A stretch of 64,000 bases of DNA from Stygiobacter sp043807765 (GCA_043807765.1 JAZDFQ010000009.1:1-64000); one strand, 5' to 3'. Positions 25,279-35,538 are shown, counted from the stretch's first letter. The notes: a model not told the origin generated them from the letters alone. Numbers and translations: made by a program.

Positions 25279-28200
25279 ATGAATTTGAAACAACTCTTTA
25301 GAACGCTTGTAGTGTTGCTATTTTTTGTCGGAATAGCTAGCGCTCAAACGTTTTACGTTAACAACCTAACGGGTAACGATGCAAACCCAGGTTCAAGTGC
25401 CTTGCCAAAGGCAACTGTATCCTCTGCATTGCTAGCCGCACCAGGCGGTTCAACAATTTCTGTTGCTGCTACTGGTGTTAATTACACCGAATCTACTCCG
25501 GGTATGAATCTTTTACCTGGACCGTTGACCGCTGGTGTAACCGGAACTTATACTCTTACATCTTCAGGCGGTACACCAGTATTTACCAATCCTTTTCAGG
25601 TTGGTACAATTACTGGTTATTTAGGTGCTGCTGCTACAACTGCAGGCACTGTTACTTTTACTGGTCCATTCAACTTCAATGGATTGAACTTAGTAAATGG
25701 TACTTTAACTGGTGCTAACAATATTACAATTGCTAACAATGGAACAGTATTAAGAACAAATCTTGGTTCTGTTGTTGCTGGCGGCGGGCAGTTAGCATTT
25801 GCCGGCGTAGCCGATTTTACTTACAACAATCAAACCGGCGTTGCTGGTATTACAATGACAACCGGACTCGAATTTCCAGTTGTAACAACAGCAGCACGTA
25901 ATCTTACTCTTACTGCTACAAATGCAAACTTTGTGTTTGCTCTTGATCAGAACAGAACGATTAATGGTTTATTAAATGGTGACGGTGATGCTGGTGCTAA
26001 TACTGCAACAGTATCATTAGGAGCTAACACTTTAGAATTTAAAAATACTGGCGCTCTTGCACATACAATTAATGGTAACGTAACAGGTACTGGTATCTTA
26101 CTGTTCACATTAGGTGCAAATGCTAGTTTAGACGCTGTTCAAGCTAACGCTTCTGTAACAAATATTACAGTTGGCGGAGCTGGTGGTGTTGACGTTAATA
26201 AATTTACACTGAACCCAGCTGGTGCATTTGCTATTACAACAGTTGGTAACACAGTATTAAATGGTGATCCAGAAGCTGAATTTGCTAATACCGGCAACAT
26301 GGGTAACATTACTCATAATGGAGCTGGTTTCTATCAGACTACTGGTTTAGTTGCTGGCTCTACAGTTGGTAACGTTTTAATGTCTACAACATCGACTAAT
26401 ACTGCTGACATTAGACTTAACCTAGCTGGGGCTGGTAGTATAACAACTGGTTCAATTACACAAAGTGGTCAAGGTCTTTTCCATTTTGGTGCTTTGGTAA
26501 CTGGAACTGTTACTGTTAACGGTAATGTTTTATTAAACACTAACATTGCATTAACAACTGCTGCTGCTCAAACAAATAGAGGCCTCCTTTATTTCGATAA
26601 TAATACTGCTGGTACTCTTGCTAATGTTGTTATTAATGGTACATTAAAGAATGAAGCAGTTTTTAGCGGCGAAACTAATGATGCCGGCAACGGTTATCTT
26701 GGTGAGATTATCTTTGCAAATACTACAAATGTTACTGTTACTGGTGCTACTACAGTTAATGTTACAGGCGCTGTAACAATTTCTGGTGCTGGTACATTTA
26801 CCGGCGATATTGGCAATATTATATTCTCAAATGCTACTGGTGTAGGAACATTTGCAGCTATCAATAATACATCAACATTTGCTACCGTGGTTGGTGTTAG
26901 AGCCGCTTCATTTCTAACTAATGATCCTGGTACTCCTCTTTCAATTCCTGGTGGTTATACATTTGCAACATTTGCTGGTGGCCCTTGGGGTATTGATGCT
27001 GGTGCAACATTAAATTCATCACTAAACTCCGGAACAGCTGGAATTGGTGAAATTGAATTAGATGACGTAACAGGAAATATGCGTTTTGCATCTCTTGCAC
27101 AAGCAGCTCTTGGTAATGGTGGAGACATCATTGTTGGCTCTGGTGTTGCAGTAGGTGGAAACTTGAGTATCACTGGCGATATTAAAAATGAAAGAACAGT
27201 TGCCGGTGTTGATATTAATTGGCCTTGGGTTGCCCCAGGCGGTGCTAATACTCTTTCTGTTAATAGCATTATTAATAGCGGTGCATCTAATATTGTGTTT
27301 GGAAAAACGCTTACAGGTGCAGTTAATATTGGTGCTAACCTTACACAATCCGGTACCGGTTCAATTTCTTTCGTAAATATGACAACTGCTGGAATTACTG
27401 TAACAGGTACTTGGGCGGTTAGTGCCGGTAACTTATTATTATCCGGTTCTGGTGTTGCAGCTACCGGTAACTTAGCAGTAACAGGTCCTGTTGCATTAAC
27501 AGGTGGTTCAATTGATTTAGGTAATGATGCAAGAACAGTTCAATTGTCCAATGCTGCTATCCAAATTGGCGGTAATCTTCAGAGTGTTGGATGGGCTAAC
27601 ACAGATGGTGGAACAATAAAAACACAATTATTATTCACTCAACCAATTCCAAATGTTCAACAGATAATTACAATTGGTGGATTGAATCAGACTTTCCCAG
27701 GATATATTACTGTAAACAACGTTTCTGCTATTCCGGCTCCATACGTTTTATTCCAATCTCTTTATGGAAGTGCAGGCAGTCCTGGAAATCTTTATATAAA
27801 CTATACACCAGCCGGCGGTCCTTCTGCAGATGGACTAACATTTAATAGTACGTTCGGCGGTGTTATTAATACAACTAGATTAGATAATGTTAGAATATAT
27901 GTTGGTTTGAATAACCCTGGCGGTGTTGCCGGCGGTGGTTTCCAAAATACAACCGGTTACTCAACTACCAACGGTGGTTTTGTAATGATGAACGGTAATG
28001 CTGCTCAAGTTGTAAACGGAACAGCAAACCCAACAGCTGCCGGTGTTACTTTTGGTAACTTTGGTGTTGATAATAACGGTGGCGTTGCTGTTACTTTTGG
28101 TGCAAATGCTAACCTTGCTACATTCTCGGGTTCAAGCGAATTCTATTTAGCTGAGGGTGGTGTTAACTTTACAAATGCACAATTCAGCGGTACAGCTCCA

Positions 28201-31200
28201 TGGCCAACTGTTTATAGAACAGAAGGTTTGTTTACAACAGTTCCAGCAGTTGTTGCCGGAACAAGAGTAAACATTACATATTATGGTAACGATAAAGCAA
28301 CAGCTAATGAAGCTGCTGTTGGTGCAACTGCAATTCATAACGTAACAGTTGCTACAACAAATGGTGCTCAAGCTGGAAAAGGTATTGTTACTTTATTGGC
28401 TGCTTTAACAGTCAATGGTACTTTAACAATCAATACAGATCAATCATTATACACAGCTGCTAATGCACTAACCTTAAACGGTTCTTCTGCTGTAATAGAA
28501 GGTTATTTGGTTGACGATGGTACAACAAGACTACAATTAAACGCTGCTGGCGGAACTACTTTCTCCGGCAACGGTTGGTTACCAGCTGTTCAAGTTAATG
28601 CTGGTTCTGCCGGTAATACTCTTACTACCAGAGGTTTGGTATCAAACGGCTTTGGTGGTGATGGTGTTTGGGGCGGTGGTAATGATGATTTTACAACAAT
28701 GGATGCCAGCGTAACGTTTATAGCAAACGTAGCTCCGGCAACTTCATCATTAACTGCTACTTTCTCAGCTCCTGTAGCTCCATCTACAACTAACTTCTTA
28801 AATTTAACAACAGCTGCTGGTGCAACTTTTGCTCTTGGTGCTAATTCAATCATGGGTGGAAACATGAACCATGTTGGTGGTACAATTGCTTTAGGTGCAT
28901 TTACATTAGATCATATGGGTGTATTACCTCAGATGACTGGTGGAGCGCTTATTACAAGTGATGCTGCTGGTAAATTATTCTTCCAGACCGGCGCACCATC
29001 ATTCGTAGTTAATGCATCTGCTGCTACAATAGGTGCTAACGTAGAATATAGTTCTGATGGTGGGACTTTTACATTACAAGATGCTGCTAACCCAAGCTTT
29101 AACTTAACAATTAATGGCGTTTTAACTTTAACAGATAAATCAGCTGCTGCTGGCGCTGCTACTTTTGATATCGGTAACGGTATTACTTTGACAGCTGGCG
29201 GAAACGTTACAGTAGGTGCTGGTTGCGGATTTACTGCAGTTGATGCCGGTACATCAGGTATCTTAAGATTAAACGCAGTTACAGCTCCTTCAACATGGTC
29301 AACTCCTGCTGCTTCTTCTGTTACAAACTTAACAGTTGATAATAGTGTTAATTTAACCGGTACAATAGCTGGTAGCACATTGACAGTTGGTTCTGCCGCT
29401 GCCGGTGCTTTCATTCATAACGCTGGCGAAATTAACATTGGTACAGCTAACTTACAGATTGGTAATGCAAACGCTTCTAGCTTTGCTAGAACTGGTGCTA
29501 CTGCTACATATAGCGGAAGCGGTTACTTAATTTGGAATGGCACAACTAATACTTTATTCCAACATTCTACAGTTGTTGCTGCTGGTACTATGACAATAAA
29601 TAAATTAAGAACACTTCAGAATTTAGTATTGCAAAATGCTAGAGGTCTAGTTGTTGTTCAAAACTTAGACGTATTAAATTCTTCAGTATTAACAAACAGT
29701 GTTGCCGGTACAGGTTACTTAACCGTTGGTGATGCAACTAACGTTCCAGTAATTACACTTGGTGAAAATGCTGCTGGCGATCCAAACATTGCTACAAACG
29801 CTCCGGTTTTTGGAAATGCAGATGTTGATTACATCTTTACAGATGCTGCCGGTGTCGGTAACGGTTTCACAGTTACAACAACAGCATGGCCAACTGCTCA
29901 AGCTGGTCGTAATGTTACAGTAAACATGGCAAACAATAACACCAACGTTACTCTTGGTGCAAACAGAACAATCACTACTGGTCTTAACTTAACCGAAGGT
30001 GGTTTAGTATGGGATACTGGAGTTACCGTGACCTTGAATTCAGGTGTATTGATTACAAGAGATAATAACTCATTCATGACAAGAGATGCTAGCGGTGGTG
30101 GTACTACCGGTTCATTGAATGCAATTTTAGTTGACTTAAAATATACTAATCTAACTGCTGCTTCCGGTGAGGAGTATTCTTTACCTACAGAAGTTAGAAA
30201 TATTACATTAGGTTTACCAGCCGGTACTGATGTTACAATAGCTAATTCAAGAACAATTACAGGTACTATTACTTGGAATTCTACTCTTAGATTTGCTGCA
30301 TTAACCACAACAAATGTTACTTTAGCTCAAACATTACCTGCTGCTTCTACAGTTGTTGTAAATGCTACAGGCACTGTAAACTGGAATGGCGGTTTCATTA
30401 ATAACGGTACTTATACAAATAATGGTACAACAGTTATTCCTGTTGGTATGACATTAACTGGTGCTGGCGTATTTAACAATACAGCTGCTGGTGGTGTTTA
30501 CACATTGAATGGTAATTCGACACTCGATGATTTAACATTAGGATTTGCTTCAACAATTAATGCAAATGCAAACTTAACACTTACCGGTACTGTAACTGGT
30601 GGAAACTTCCTAACTACAGTATTTGGTGGTTTAGATGCTCAAGCATTTGTAGTTCCAGGTAATATTACATTGGGACCTATCACTTTGGCTAAAACAAGTG
30701 ATGCAGTTGTTACTTTAACTGGTGGAAATGTAACAATGGCAGCTGGTTGCAATTTAACTCTTACACATGGTGTATTAAAAGTTAATGCTCCGGCATTACT
30801 AACATTGAATTTGGGAACAACTGGCGGTATTAATCCAATTGTTAACGCTTTCGGTTATGTAAGAAATCCTGCTAACACAACTGACTTAGCACATGTTGTT
30901 GGTAGAATTGGTGTTGCAGTTCCAGTTAATGTTATCGGTCGTATCGAATGGCCTGTTGGTTCAGATCTAAAATATCGTCCAGCGGCTATCACATTTACAG
31001 CTGGAAATGCTACAATAGCTCCTACTACAATTATTGTTGGACATGTTGACGCAACTCCTGCTGGAACAAAGAACTTCCCGGTTGATGGTGGTTTCAAATT
31101 TGCAACACCAGCTCAGAAACTTTGGATTGCCGGTAGAGCTCCTTACTACTGGACATTCGAAGCTACTACAAGCTTGGGTGCTTCACAGAAGTTTGACGTT

Positions 31201-32928
31201 GAATTGAACGGCACAAATCTTCAAAAACCACTTGAAAATCATAACGATTTAAGAATTATTCGTAGAGTAGATGGTGACGTTAATGTTAACGGTTGGTTCT
31301 TAGAAGGTGCTGCTAATTCATACAGCAACGCAATGTACGTTACTTCTAATGTTCCTCCAGCAGTTAACGATACTGTGTTGATTGTAAGAAATATTGGTTC
31401 ACTTGGTAGTGCAATTTCTCAAAAAGCATTATTTACGCTTGGCTTGCCATCATTGAAACCAGTATTTACAGCACAAGCTCCACTTGCAGTTACAGTTGCT
31501 GAAAATGCTACTTATAACTTTACATTCGTAGCTGCTGATCAAGATGCCGCTGCCGCTGCAATTAGTTATTCATTGCAAGGAACAATTCCAGCTCATGCTT
31601 CAATAGATGCTACAACTGGTGTTTTCACTTTCTCTCCTGACTATACTCAAGGAAATACAACACCTTATAACGTAACGGTACGTGCTGCAAAAGCAAATGA
31701 TGCTACTTCTTATACAGATTACACATTTGCAATTACAGTAACAAACGTAAACAGATTACCGGTATTTACTACAGCAGGCCAAGTTGCAACGGCTTCCGGT
31801 AAATATGGTGCTGCTTATTCATTTACATATGCTGCAACAGATGCAGATGCCGAAGCAATTACATTTACTGCTGCTATCGCTCCAGTTCCAACTGGTGTTT
31901 TCAGCATTTCAAATGCATTTGGTTCTGCCGGTCTATTCACTTGGACTCCAACATTAGCTGATAAATTAGCTGGTCCATTTGTAATTACAGTTACAGCAAC
32001 AGATGCAAGTGCAGGTGCAACAGTTACAACAACTAACTTTACTGTTCTCGCCGGTTATGAAAGAGGTGATGCTAATACTAATAGTGTAGTTGATGTAAAT
32101 GATGCTATTAAGATTCTTGAACATGTAGTTGGTTTAGGCACACCACTTACTGCAGAACAAATGATTTATGCCGATTGCAATAACTCTACCGGTGGTGATG
32201 GTATGGTTGGTGCATTGGATGCTTCTTATGTTCTACAATATATCGCAAAAGGAAACACTTGGACTGGTATTCTACCAAAAGTAGTTGCTACAGCCGGTTC
32301 AGTTGAATTCTCACGTATGTCTTCAAACAATGGTGTTGTAAGCTTACCATTCGCAATCAGCGGAACAAAGGGTGTTACATCTATCTACGCTGAAGCAGAC
32401 TTAAATAATGCTAACATTGAAGTTGGCAAAATTAATTTAAGATTGCCGGAAGGTTGGTTATATGCAACTACAAAAGAAAATGGTAAAATAAGAATAGCTG
32501 CTGCCGGTACTACTGCTATTAACGATGGTATCTTTGCAACAGTTGAAGTTACGTTAAAAGATAAAGAAGCTGCAGTTTCAATATTAGGAAACGCTAAGCT
32601 GAATGATGAATTATCTTCTTCATTAACAGCAAAGGTAAGAGAAATACCAACAGAGTTCGCTCTTAGCCAGAACTATCCTAACCCATTCAACCCAACAACA
32701 TCTATTAAGTTCTCAGTTGCACAAGATGCAAAAGTAAACTTGGTAGTTTATGATATGTTAGGTCAAAGAGTTAGAACATTAGTTGATGGTGTTCAAGAAG
32801 CTGGATTCTATACAGTACGTTGGGATGGATCTAATGATTTTGGTAGCAAAGTAGCATCTGGAATCTATATCTATAGATTACAAGCTGGCAGCTTTGTTTC
32901 CACAATGAAAATGAACTTAATGAAGTAA
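25279..32928 (+). CDS. Giant T9SS-exported surface protein with dockerin-like and cohesin-like modules
   Basis: A 2549-residue secreted protein. A signal peptide (FRTLVVLLFFVGIASAQ) leads into a YVNNLTGNDANPGSS start like that of beta-helix proteins, then about 1900 residues rich in Gly, Thr, Asn and Ala with repeated strand-turn units (e.g. VTITGNV-like), probably a long beta-helix or beta-solenoid. Two cadherin/He_PIG-like domains lie at about 2060-2260. A dockerin-like module follows: DANTNSVVDVND (from D2264), a near-perfect calcium loop, and a second loop from D2299 with a four-residue insertion. A cohesin-like beta-sandwich (about 2330-2440) and a type A sorting domain (about 2455-2549, LSQNYPNPFNPTTSIKFSV, ending MNLMK) complete it. 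Codon use is narrow (GCT, GGT, ACA, GTT, AAC), suggesting very high expression. GGGAG precedes the ATG. Confidence 0.88.
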   Translation: MNLKQLFRTLVVLLFFVGIASAQTFYVNNLTGNDANPGSSALPKATVSSALLAAPGGSTISVAATGVNYTESTPGMNLLPGPLTAGVTGTYTLTSSGGTPVFTNPFQVGTITGYLGAAATTAGTVTFTGPFNFNGLNLVNGTLTGANNITIANNGTVLRTNLGSVVAGGGQLAFAGVADFTYNNQTGVAGITMTTGLEFPVVTTAARNLTLTATNANFVFALDQNRTINGLLNGDGDAGANTATVSLGANTLEFKNTGALAHTINGNVTGTGILLFTLGANASLDAVQANASVTNITVGGAGGVDVNKFTLNPAGAFAITTVGNTVLNGDPEAEFANTGNMGNITHNGAGFYQTTGLVAGSTVGNVLMSTTSTNTADIRLNLAGAGSITTGSITQSGQGLFHFGALVTGTVTVNGNVLLNTNIALTTAAAQTNRGLLYFDNNTAGTLANVVINGTLKNEAVFSGETNDAGNGYLGEIIFANTTNVTVTGATTVNVTGAVTISGAGTFTGDIGNIIFSNATGVGTFAAINNTSTFATVVGVRAASFLTNDPGTPLSIPGGYTFATFAGGPWGIDAGATLNSSLNSGTAGIGEIELDDVTGNMRFASLAQAALGNGGDIIVGSGVAVGGNLSITGDIKNERTVAGVDINWPWVAPGGANTLSVNSIINSGASNIVFGKTLTGAVNIGANLTQSGTGSISFVNMTTAGITVTGTWAVSAGNLLLSGSGVAATGNLAVTGPVALTGGSIDLGNDARTVQLSNAAIQIGGNLQSVGWANTDGGTIKTQLLFTQPIPNVQQIITIGGLNQTFPGYITVNNVSAIPAPYVLFQSLYGSAGSPGNLYINYTPAGGPSADGLTFNSTFGGVINTTRLDNVRIYVGLNNPGGVAGGGFQNTTGYSTTNGGFVMMNGNAAQVVNGTANPTAAGVTFGNFGVDNNGGVAVTFGANANLATFSGSSEFYLAEGGVNFTNAQFSGTAPWPTVYRTEGLFTTVPAVVAGTRVNITYYGNDKATANEAAVGATAIHNVTVATTNGAQAGKGIVTLLAALTVNGTLTINTDQSLYTAANALTLNGSSAVIEGYLVDDGTTRLQLNAAGGTTFSGNGWLPAVQVNAGSAGNTLTTRGLVSNGFGGDGVWGGGNDDFTTMDASVTFIANVAPATSSLTATFSAPVAPSTTNFLNLTTAAGATFALGANSIMGGNMNHVGGTIALGAFTLDHMGVLPQMTGGALITSDAAGKLFFQTGAPSFVVNASAATIGANVEYSSDGGTFTLQDAANPSFNLTINGVLTLTDKSAAAGAATFDIGNGITLTAGGNVTVGAGCGFTAVDAGTSGILRLNAVTAPSTWSTPAASSVTNLTVDNSVNLTGTIAGSTLTVGSAAAGAFIHNAGEINIGTANLQIGNANASSFARTGATATYSGSGYLIWNGTTNTLFQHSTVVAAGTMTINKLRTLQNLVLQNARGLVVVQNLDVLNSSVLTNSVAGTGYLTVGDATNVPVITLGENAAGDPNIATNAPVFGNADVDYIFTDAAGVGNGFTVTTTAWPTAQAGRNVTVNMANNNTNVTLGANRTITTGLNLTEGGLVWDTGVTVTLNSGVLITRDNNSFMTRDASGGGTTGSLNAILVDLKYTNLTAASGEEYSLPTEVRNITLGLPAGTDVTIANSRTITGTITWNSTLRFAALTTTNVTLAQTLPAASTVVVNATGTVNWNGGFINNGTYTNNGTTVIPVGMTLTGAGVFNNTAAGGVYTLNGNSTLDDLTLGFASTINANANLTLTGTVTGGNFLTTVFGGLDAQAFVVPGNITLGPITLAKTSDAVVTLTGGNVTMAAGCNLTLTHGVLKVNAPALLTLNLGTTGGINPIVNAFGYVRNPANTTDLAHVVGRIGVAVPVNVIGRIEWPVGSDLKYRPAAITFTAGNATIAPTTIIVGHVDATPAGTKNFPVDGGFKFATPAQKLWIAGRAPYYWTFEATTSLGASQKFDVELNGTNLQKPLENHNDLRIIRRVDGDVNVNGWFLEGAANSYSNAMYVTSNVPPAVNDTVLIVRNIGSLGSAISQKALFTLGLPSLKPVFTAQAPLAVTVAENATYNFTFVAADQDAAAAAISYSLQGTIPAHASIDATTGVFTFSPDYTQGNTTPYNVTVRAAKANDATSYTDYTFAITVTNVNRLPVFTTAGQVATASGKYGAAYSFTYAATDADAEAITFTAAIAPVPTGVFSISNAFGSAGLFTWTPTLADKLAGPFVITVTATDASAGATVTTTNFTVLAGYERGDANTNSVVDVNDAIKILEHVVGLGTPLTAEQMIYADCNNSTGGDGMVGALDASYVLQYIAKGNTWTGILPKVVATAGSVEFSRMSSNNGVVSLPFAISGTKGVTSIYAEADLNNANIEVGKINLRLPEGWLYATTKENGKIRIAAAGTTAINDGIFATVEVTLKDKEAAVSILGNAKLNDELSSSLTAKVREIPTEFALSQNYPNPFNPTTSIKFSVAQDAKVNLVVYDMLGQRVRTLVDGVQEAGFYTVRWDGSNDFGSKVASGIYIYRLQAGSFVSTMKMNLMK

Positions 32929-32935
32929 TTTTCAA

Positions 32936-32960
32936 TTGGAGCGGCTTATTGCCGCTCCAA
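32936..32960 (+). terminator. Perfect hairpin between two surface-protein genes (terminator or attenuator)
   Basis: Ten-base perfect stem ttggagcggc / gccgctccaa with a 5-base loop. There is no strong T run after it, so partial termination or 3'-end protection of the upstream mRNA is more likely than full stop; the next gene starts 45 bases on. Confidence 0.55.
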
Positions 32961-33004
32961 TATTAGATTCTGACAAAATGAATATTAAATAATAAGAGGT
33001 GATA

Positions 33005-35008
33005 ATGAGAAGTTTCAAAATAAGCGTTATAAAGTTTCTGTCTGTGTTCGCTTTGATGCTTATGTTAGGAACTAGTATTGCCTTTGCTCAGGTTAGCGTA
33101 ACTTTTCCAACTGTTACTGGTGCGGTAGGCACTTCTGCTACAGTTCCAATTACAGTGGGCGATCTTACCGGTCTCAACGTAACTTCGTATCAGTTTACAA
33201 TGAATTATGATAAGAATATCGTTGAAGTAACCGGGATTGAAACCGCAGATACTAAAAGTTCTGTCGGACAAATTCAATACAATGCTGATCAAGCAAATGG
33301 TAAGCTGCTCGTAGCATGGGCAAATAATACGGCACTTACAGGTTCAGGAACTTTGCTAAAGATTAAAATAACGTTTAAGGCTGCCGGAATGACGGATCTC
33401 GATCCGGTACCTTTTATGTTCAACGCTGGTGTACCATCTGTTGTTATTACCAAAGGTAAAGTAACAGCTGCTACAATTCAGGTTTACGTTGATGACGTTA
33501 CTACATCTGGCTTAACTACTGAGTTCAGAATTCCTATTAAAACTACAGCTTTAATTTCTGCCGACAACGTTCTATCATTTGATTTCACCGGTACATTCGA
33601 TGCTGCAAAGCTACAATTGACTGGATTTGATTTGGTTGGAACAAAAGGTGAAGGCGGACAAGGAGTTATTAACTACAACAACACAACCGGCACTGTTAAT
33701 TTTGCTTGGGCAAAAGCTACAGCTATTACAGGTGATGGAGTTTTAGTTTACTTGAAAGCAAAAGCAAAAGTTAAAGGAACTCAAACTGTAAGTCTTACAA
33801 CATTCAAGTACAACGCTGGTTTACCAGTTGTTGTAACTAGGAATGGTACAATAACAATAACTAACAATAAACCAGCATTTGCTTCACCTACACAAGCTTT
33901 GACAACTGCAGAAAATGCATTACTTAGCTTTACGGCTGTTGCTACAGACGGTGATGCTGATGTATTAACTTATACTGCAACCGGTACCGCTATTACAGCT
34001 GGTGCTACTGTTTCTACTGCCGGTGTATTTGCATGGACTCCATCATATACACAAGCTGGTACATATGTAGCAGTTATTTCAGCTTCTGACGGTTCTGACT
34101 CAGCTACATTAACATTAAACATTACAGTTACCGATGTAAATAGAAAACCAACTATTGCTCTTACTCCTGCTGGACCATTCTATGCTACAGAGGGTGTTGC
34201 TTTTAACATTAAGGCAACTGGTGCTGATGTAGATACTGACAACACTATCACATTATCCGCTACCGGAATTCCTTCCGGCGCAGTTTGGAATGCTGGAACA
34301 GGCGATTTTGCTTGGACTCCAAATTTCAGTCAAGCTGGTAGTTATTCTGTTGTATTTACAGTAAAAGATAGTAAAAATGAAACTGCATCAGTAACAGCTG
34401 CTATTACTGTTACTAATGTAAATGGCGCTCCTCGTTTTGATGTAGCCGGTGCAAAGCAAATGCCGGATACAACAATATGGACAGGAAAGAACTTTGTATT
34501 CACTTACAAAGCAATCGATCCTCAGGGCGACCCAGTTTCATATTACTTAGTTCAACCAGCTCCAGAAAACGCTATTATTGTTCCAAGTACAGGTGTTTTT
34601 GGATGGAGACCTATTAATGCTCAGGGTAATAAGAAACATTATATTGTTGTTGCTGCTAGTGATGGTATCTTAACAACCAATTCTAGAATAGCTACACTTA
34701 ATGTTTTGTATGATACTGACGTTGAGAAAGAGTCTGGTGTACCTACATCTTTTGAACTATACCAGAATTATCCGAATCCATTTAACCCAACAACAAATAT
34801 TAAGTATGCACTTCCAAAGGAATCAAGAGTAAGAATCAATGTATTCAATATTCTTGGTCAAGAAGTTGCTACTTTGGTTAACTCTGTAATGCCAGCTGGC
34901 TACCACAGTGTTGATTTCAAAGCTAACAACATACCTTCCGGAATGTATATTTATAAAATCGAAACCGAGAGTTTCTCTCAAGTTAAGAAGATGTTGTTGA
35001 TGAAGTAG
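33005..35008 (+). CDS. T9SS-exported protein with two cohesin-like and three Ig-like modules
   Basis: A 667-residue secreted protein. ATG 33005 follows AGAGGTG; a GTG six bases upstream is less likely. After the signal peptide (ending AFAQ) come two cohesin-like modules: about 27-155 (GTSATVPITVGDLTGLNV, YQFTMNYDKNIVEVTGI, LTGSGTLLKIKITFKA) and about 157-285 (LSFDFTGTFDAAKLQLTGF, ITGDGVLVYLKAKAKVKG). Then come He_PIG/cadherin-like domains (about 288-378, 380-478, 478-575), each with WTP(S/N)(Y/F)(T/S)QAG-type cores in the first two, and a sorting domain (580-667: LYQNYPNPFNPTTNIKYALP, ending KKMLLMK). Cohesins bind dockerins; the gene directly upstream encodes a dockerin-like module. Partnership is inferred. 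It ends in a strong terminator. Confidence 0.88.
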   Translation: MRSFKISVIKFLSVFALMLMLGTSIAFAQVSVTFPTVTGAVGTSATVPITVGDLTGLNVTSYQFTMNYDKNIVEVTGIETADTKSSVGQIQYNADQANGKLLVAWANNTALTGSGTLLKIKITFKAAGMTDLDPVPFMFNAGVPSVVITKGKVTAATIQVYVDDVTTSGLTTEFRIPIKTTALISADNVLSFDFTGTFDAAKLQLTGFDLVGTKGEGGQGVINYNNTTGTVNFAWAKATAITGDGVLVYLKAKAKVKGTQTVSLTTFKYNAGLPVVVTRNGTITITNNKPAFASPTQALTTAENALLSFTAVATDGDADVLTYTATGTAITAGATVSTAGVFAWTPSYTQAGTYVAVISASDGSDSATLTLNITVTDVNRKPTIALTPAGPFYATEGVAFNIKATGADVDTDNTITLSATGIPSGAVWNAGTGDFAWTPNFSQAGSYSVVFTVKDSKNETASVTAAITVTNVNGAPRFDVAGAKQMPDTTIWTGKNFVFTYKAIDPQGDPVSYYLVQPAPENAIIVPSTGVFGWRPINAQGNKKHYIVVAASDGILTTNSRIATLNVLYDTDVEKESGVPTSFELYQNYPNPFNPTTNIKYALPKESRVRINVFNILGQEVATLVNSVMPAGYHSVDFKANNIPSGMYIYKIETESFSQVKKMLLMK

Positions 35009-35042
35009 TACTTAGTAGTTAGTATTGAGTCGTTAGACAAAG

Positions 35043-35069
35043 TCCCGCCTAGAGCGGGATTTTGTTTTT
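35043..35069 (+). terminator. Intrinsic terminator
   Basis: tcccgc-ctaga-gcggga hairpin followed by ttttgttttt. It is part of a ~96-bp block nearly identical to that after the FN3 adhesin gene. Confidence 0.85.
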
Positions 35070-35101
35070 AAACAAGAACAGTCCGGTTCAAAATGAAATC
35101 C

Positions 35102-35242
35102 TACTTTGGCAGAAAAGCAGTGAGTTTGGTAGAATGGTTGAAGAGGAGAAGTACAATAGAATATATCTTAGGTCACATAAAATCCGATTACGGACTTAAA
35201 AAACTACACTGAGATGCAAAGAAGCAGATTATAAAAATGTAG
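35102..35242 (+). pseudogene. Fragment of an IS5-like transposase C-terminus
   Basis: The frame reads YFGRKAVSLVEWLKRRSTIE then YILGHIKSDYGLKKLH before a stop, with DAKKQIIKM after it. KRRSTIE(x)(x)IGHxKSDxxL is the familiar C-terminal segment of IS5-type DDE transposases (third acidic residue region). No start, no upstream domain and no terminal repeats are present, so it is a decayed remnant. Confidence 0.6.
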
Positions 35243-35380
35243 TATTGGTCGCATGATAAAGTTAGATCAGAAAAATCTCTACTGGTTTCCTCGTACTAAA
35301 ACCATCAGATTTAGCGTTTGCCATCGATCAAAATAGATAACTATTTCAGCGACGAATGATTGCTTAACCCTATCAATAAA

Positions 35381-35538
35381 TTATTAACTCACCTAACGCA
35401 AAAAGTTTTATCTCGGTGTAACTCTGTGACTCCTCGGCGGCACTCTGTGTAATAAAGACCCGGAAATATCACAAGGAAGCGCAGAGCAAAAACAGAGAAA
35501 AATCTTCATTCTGATTCTTGCGTAAGGTGAGTTAATAA
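35381..35538. repeat. MITE-like element, family 3 (ttattaactcac ... gtgagttaataa)
   Basis: Terminal repeats ttattaactcacctaacgca (35381-35400) and tgcgtaaggtgagttaataa (35519-35538) pair at 19 of 20 positions. The interior has 'ggtgtaactctgtgactcctcgg', also found in the copy at 23566-23705. Confidence 0.75.

Noticed and set aside
26918..31097. Many minus-strand frames of 60-160 codons inside the giant surface-protein gene
   Set aside because: They are low-complexity complements of a Gly/Thr/Ala/Asn-rich gene with biased codons, have no ribosome sites and no recognisable domains.
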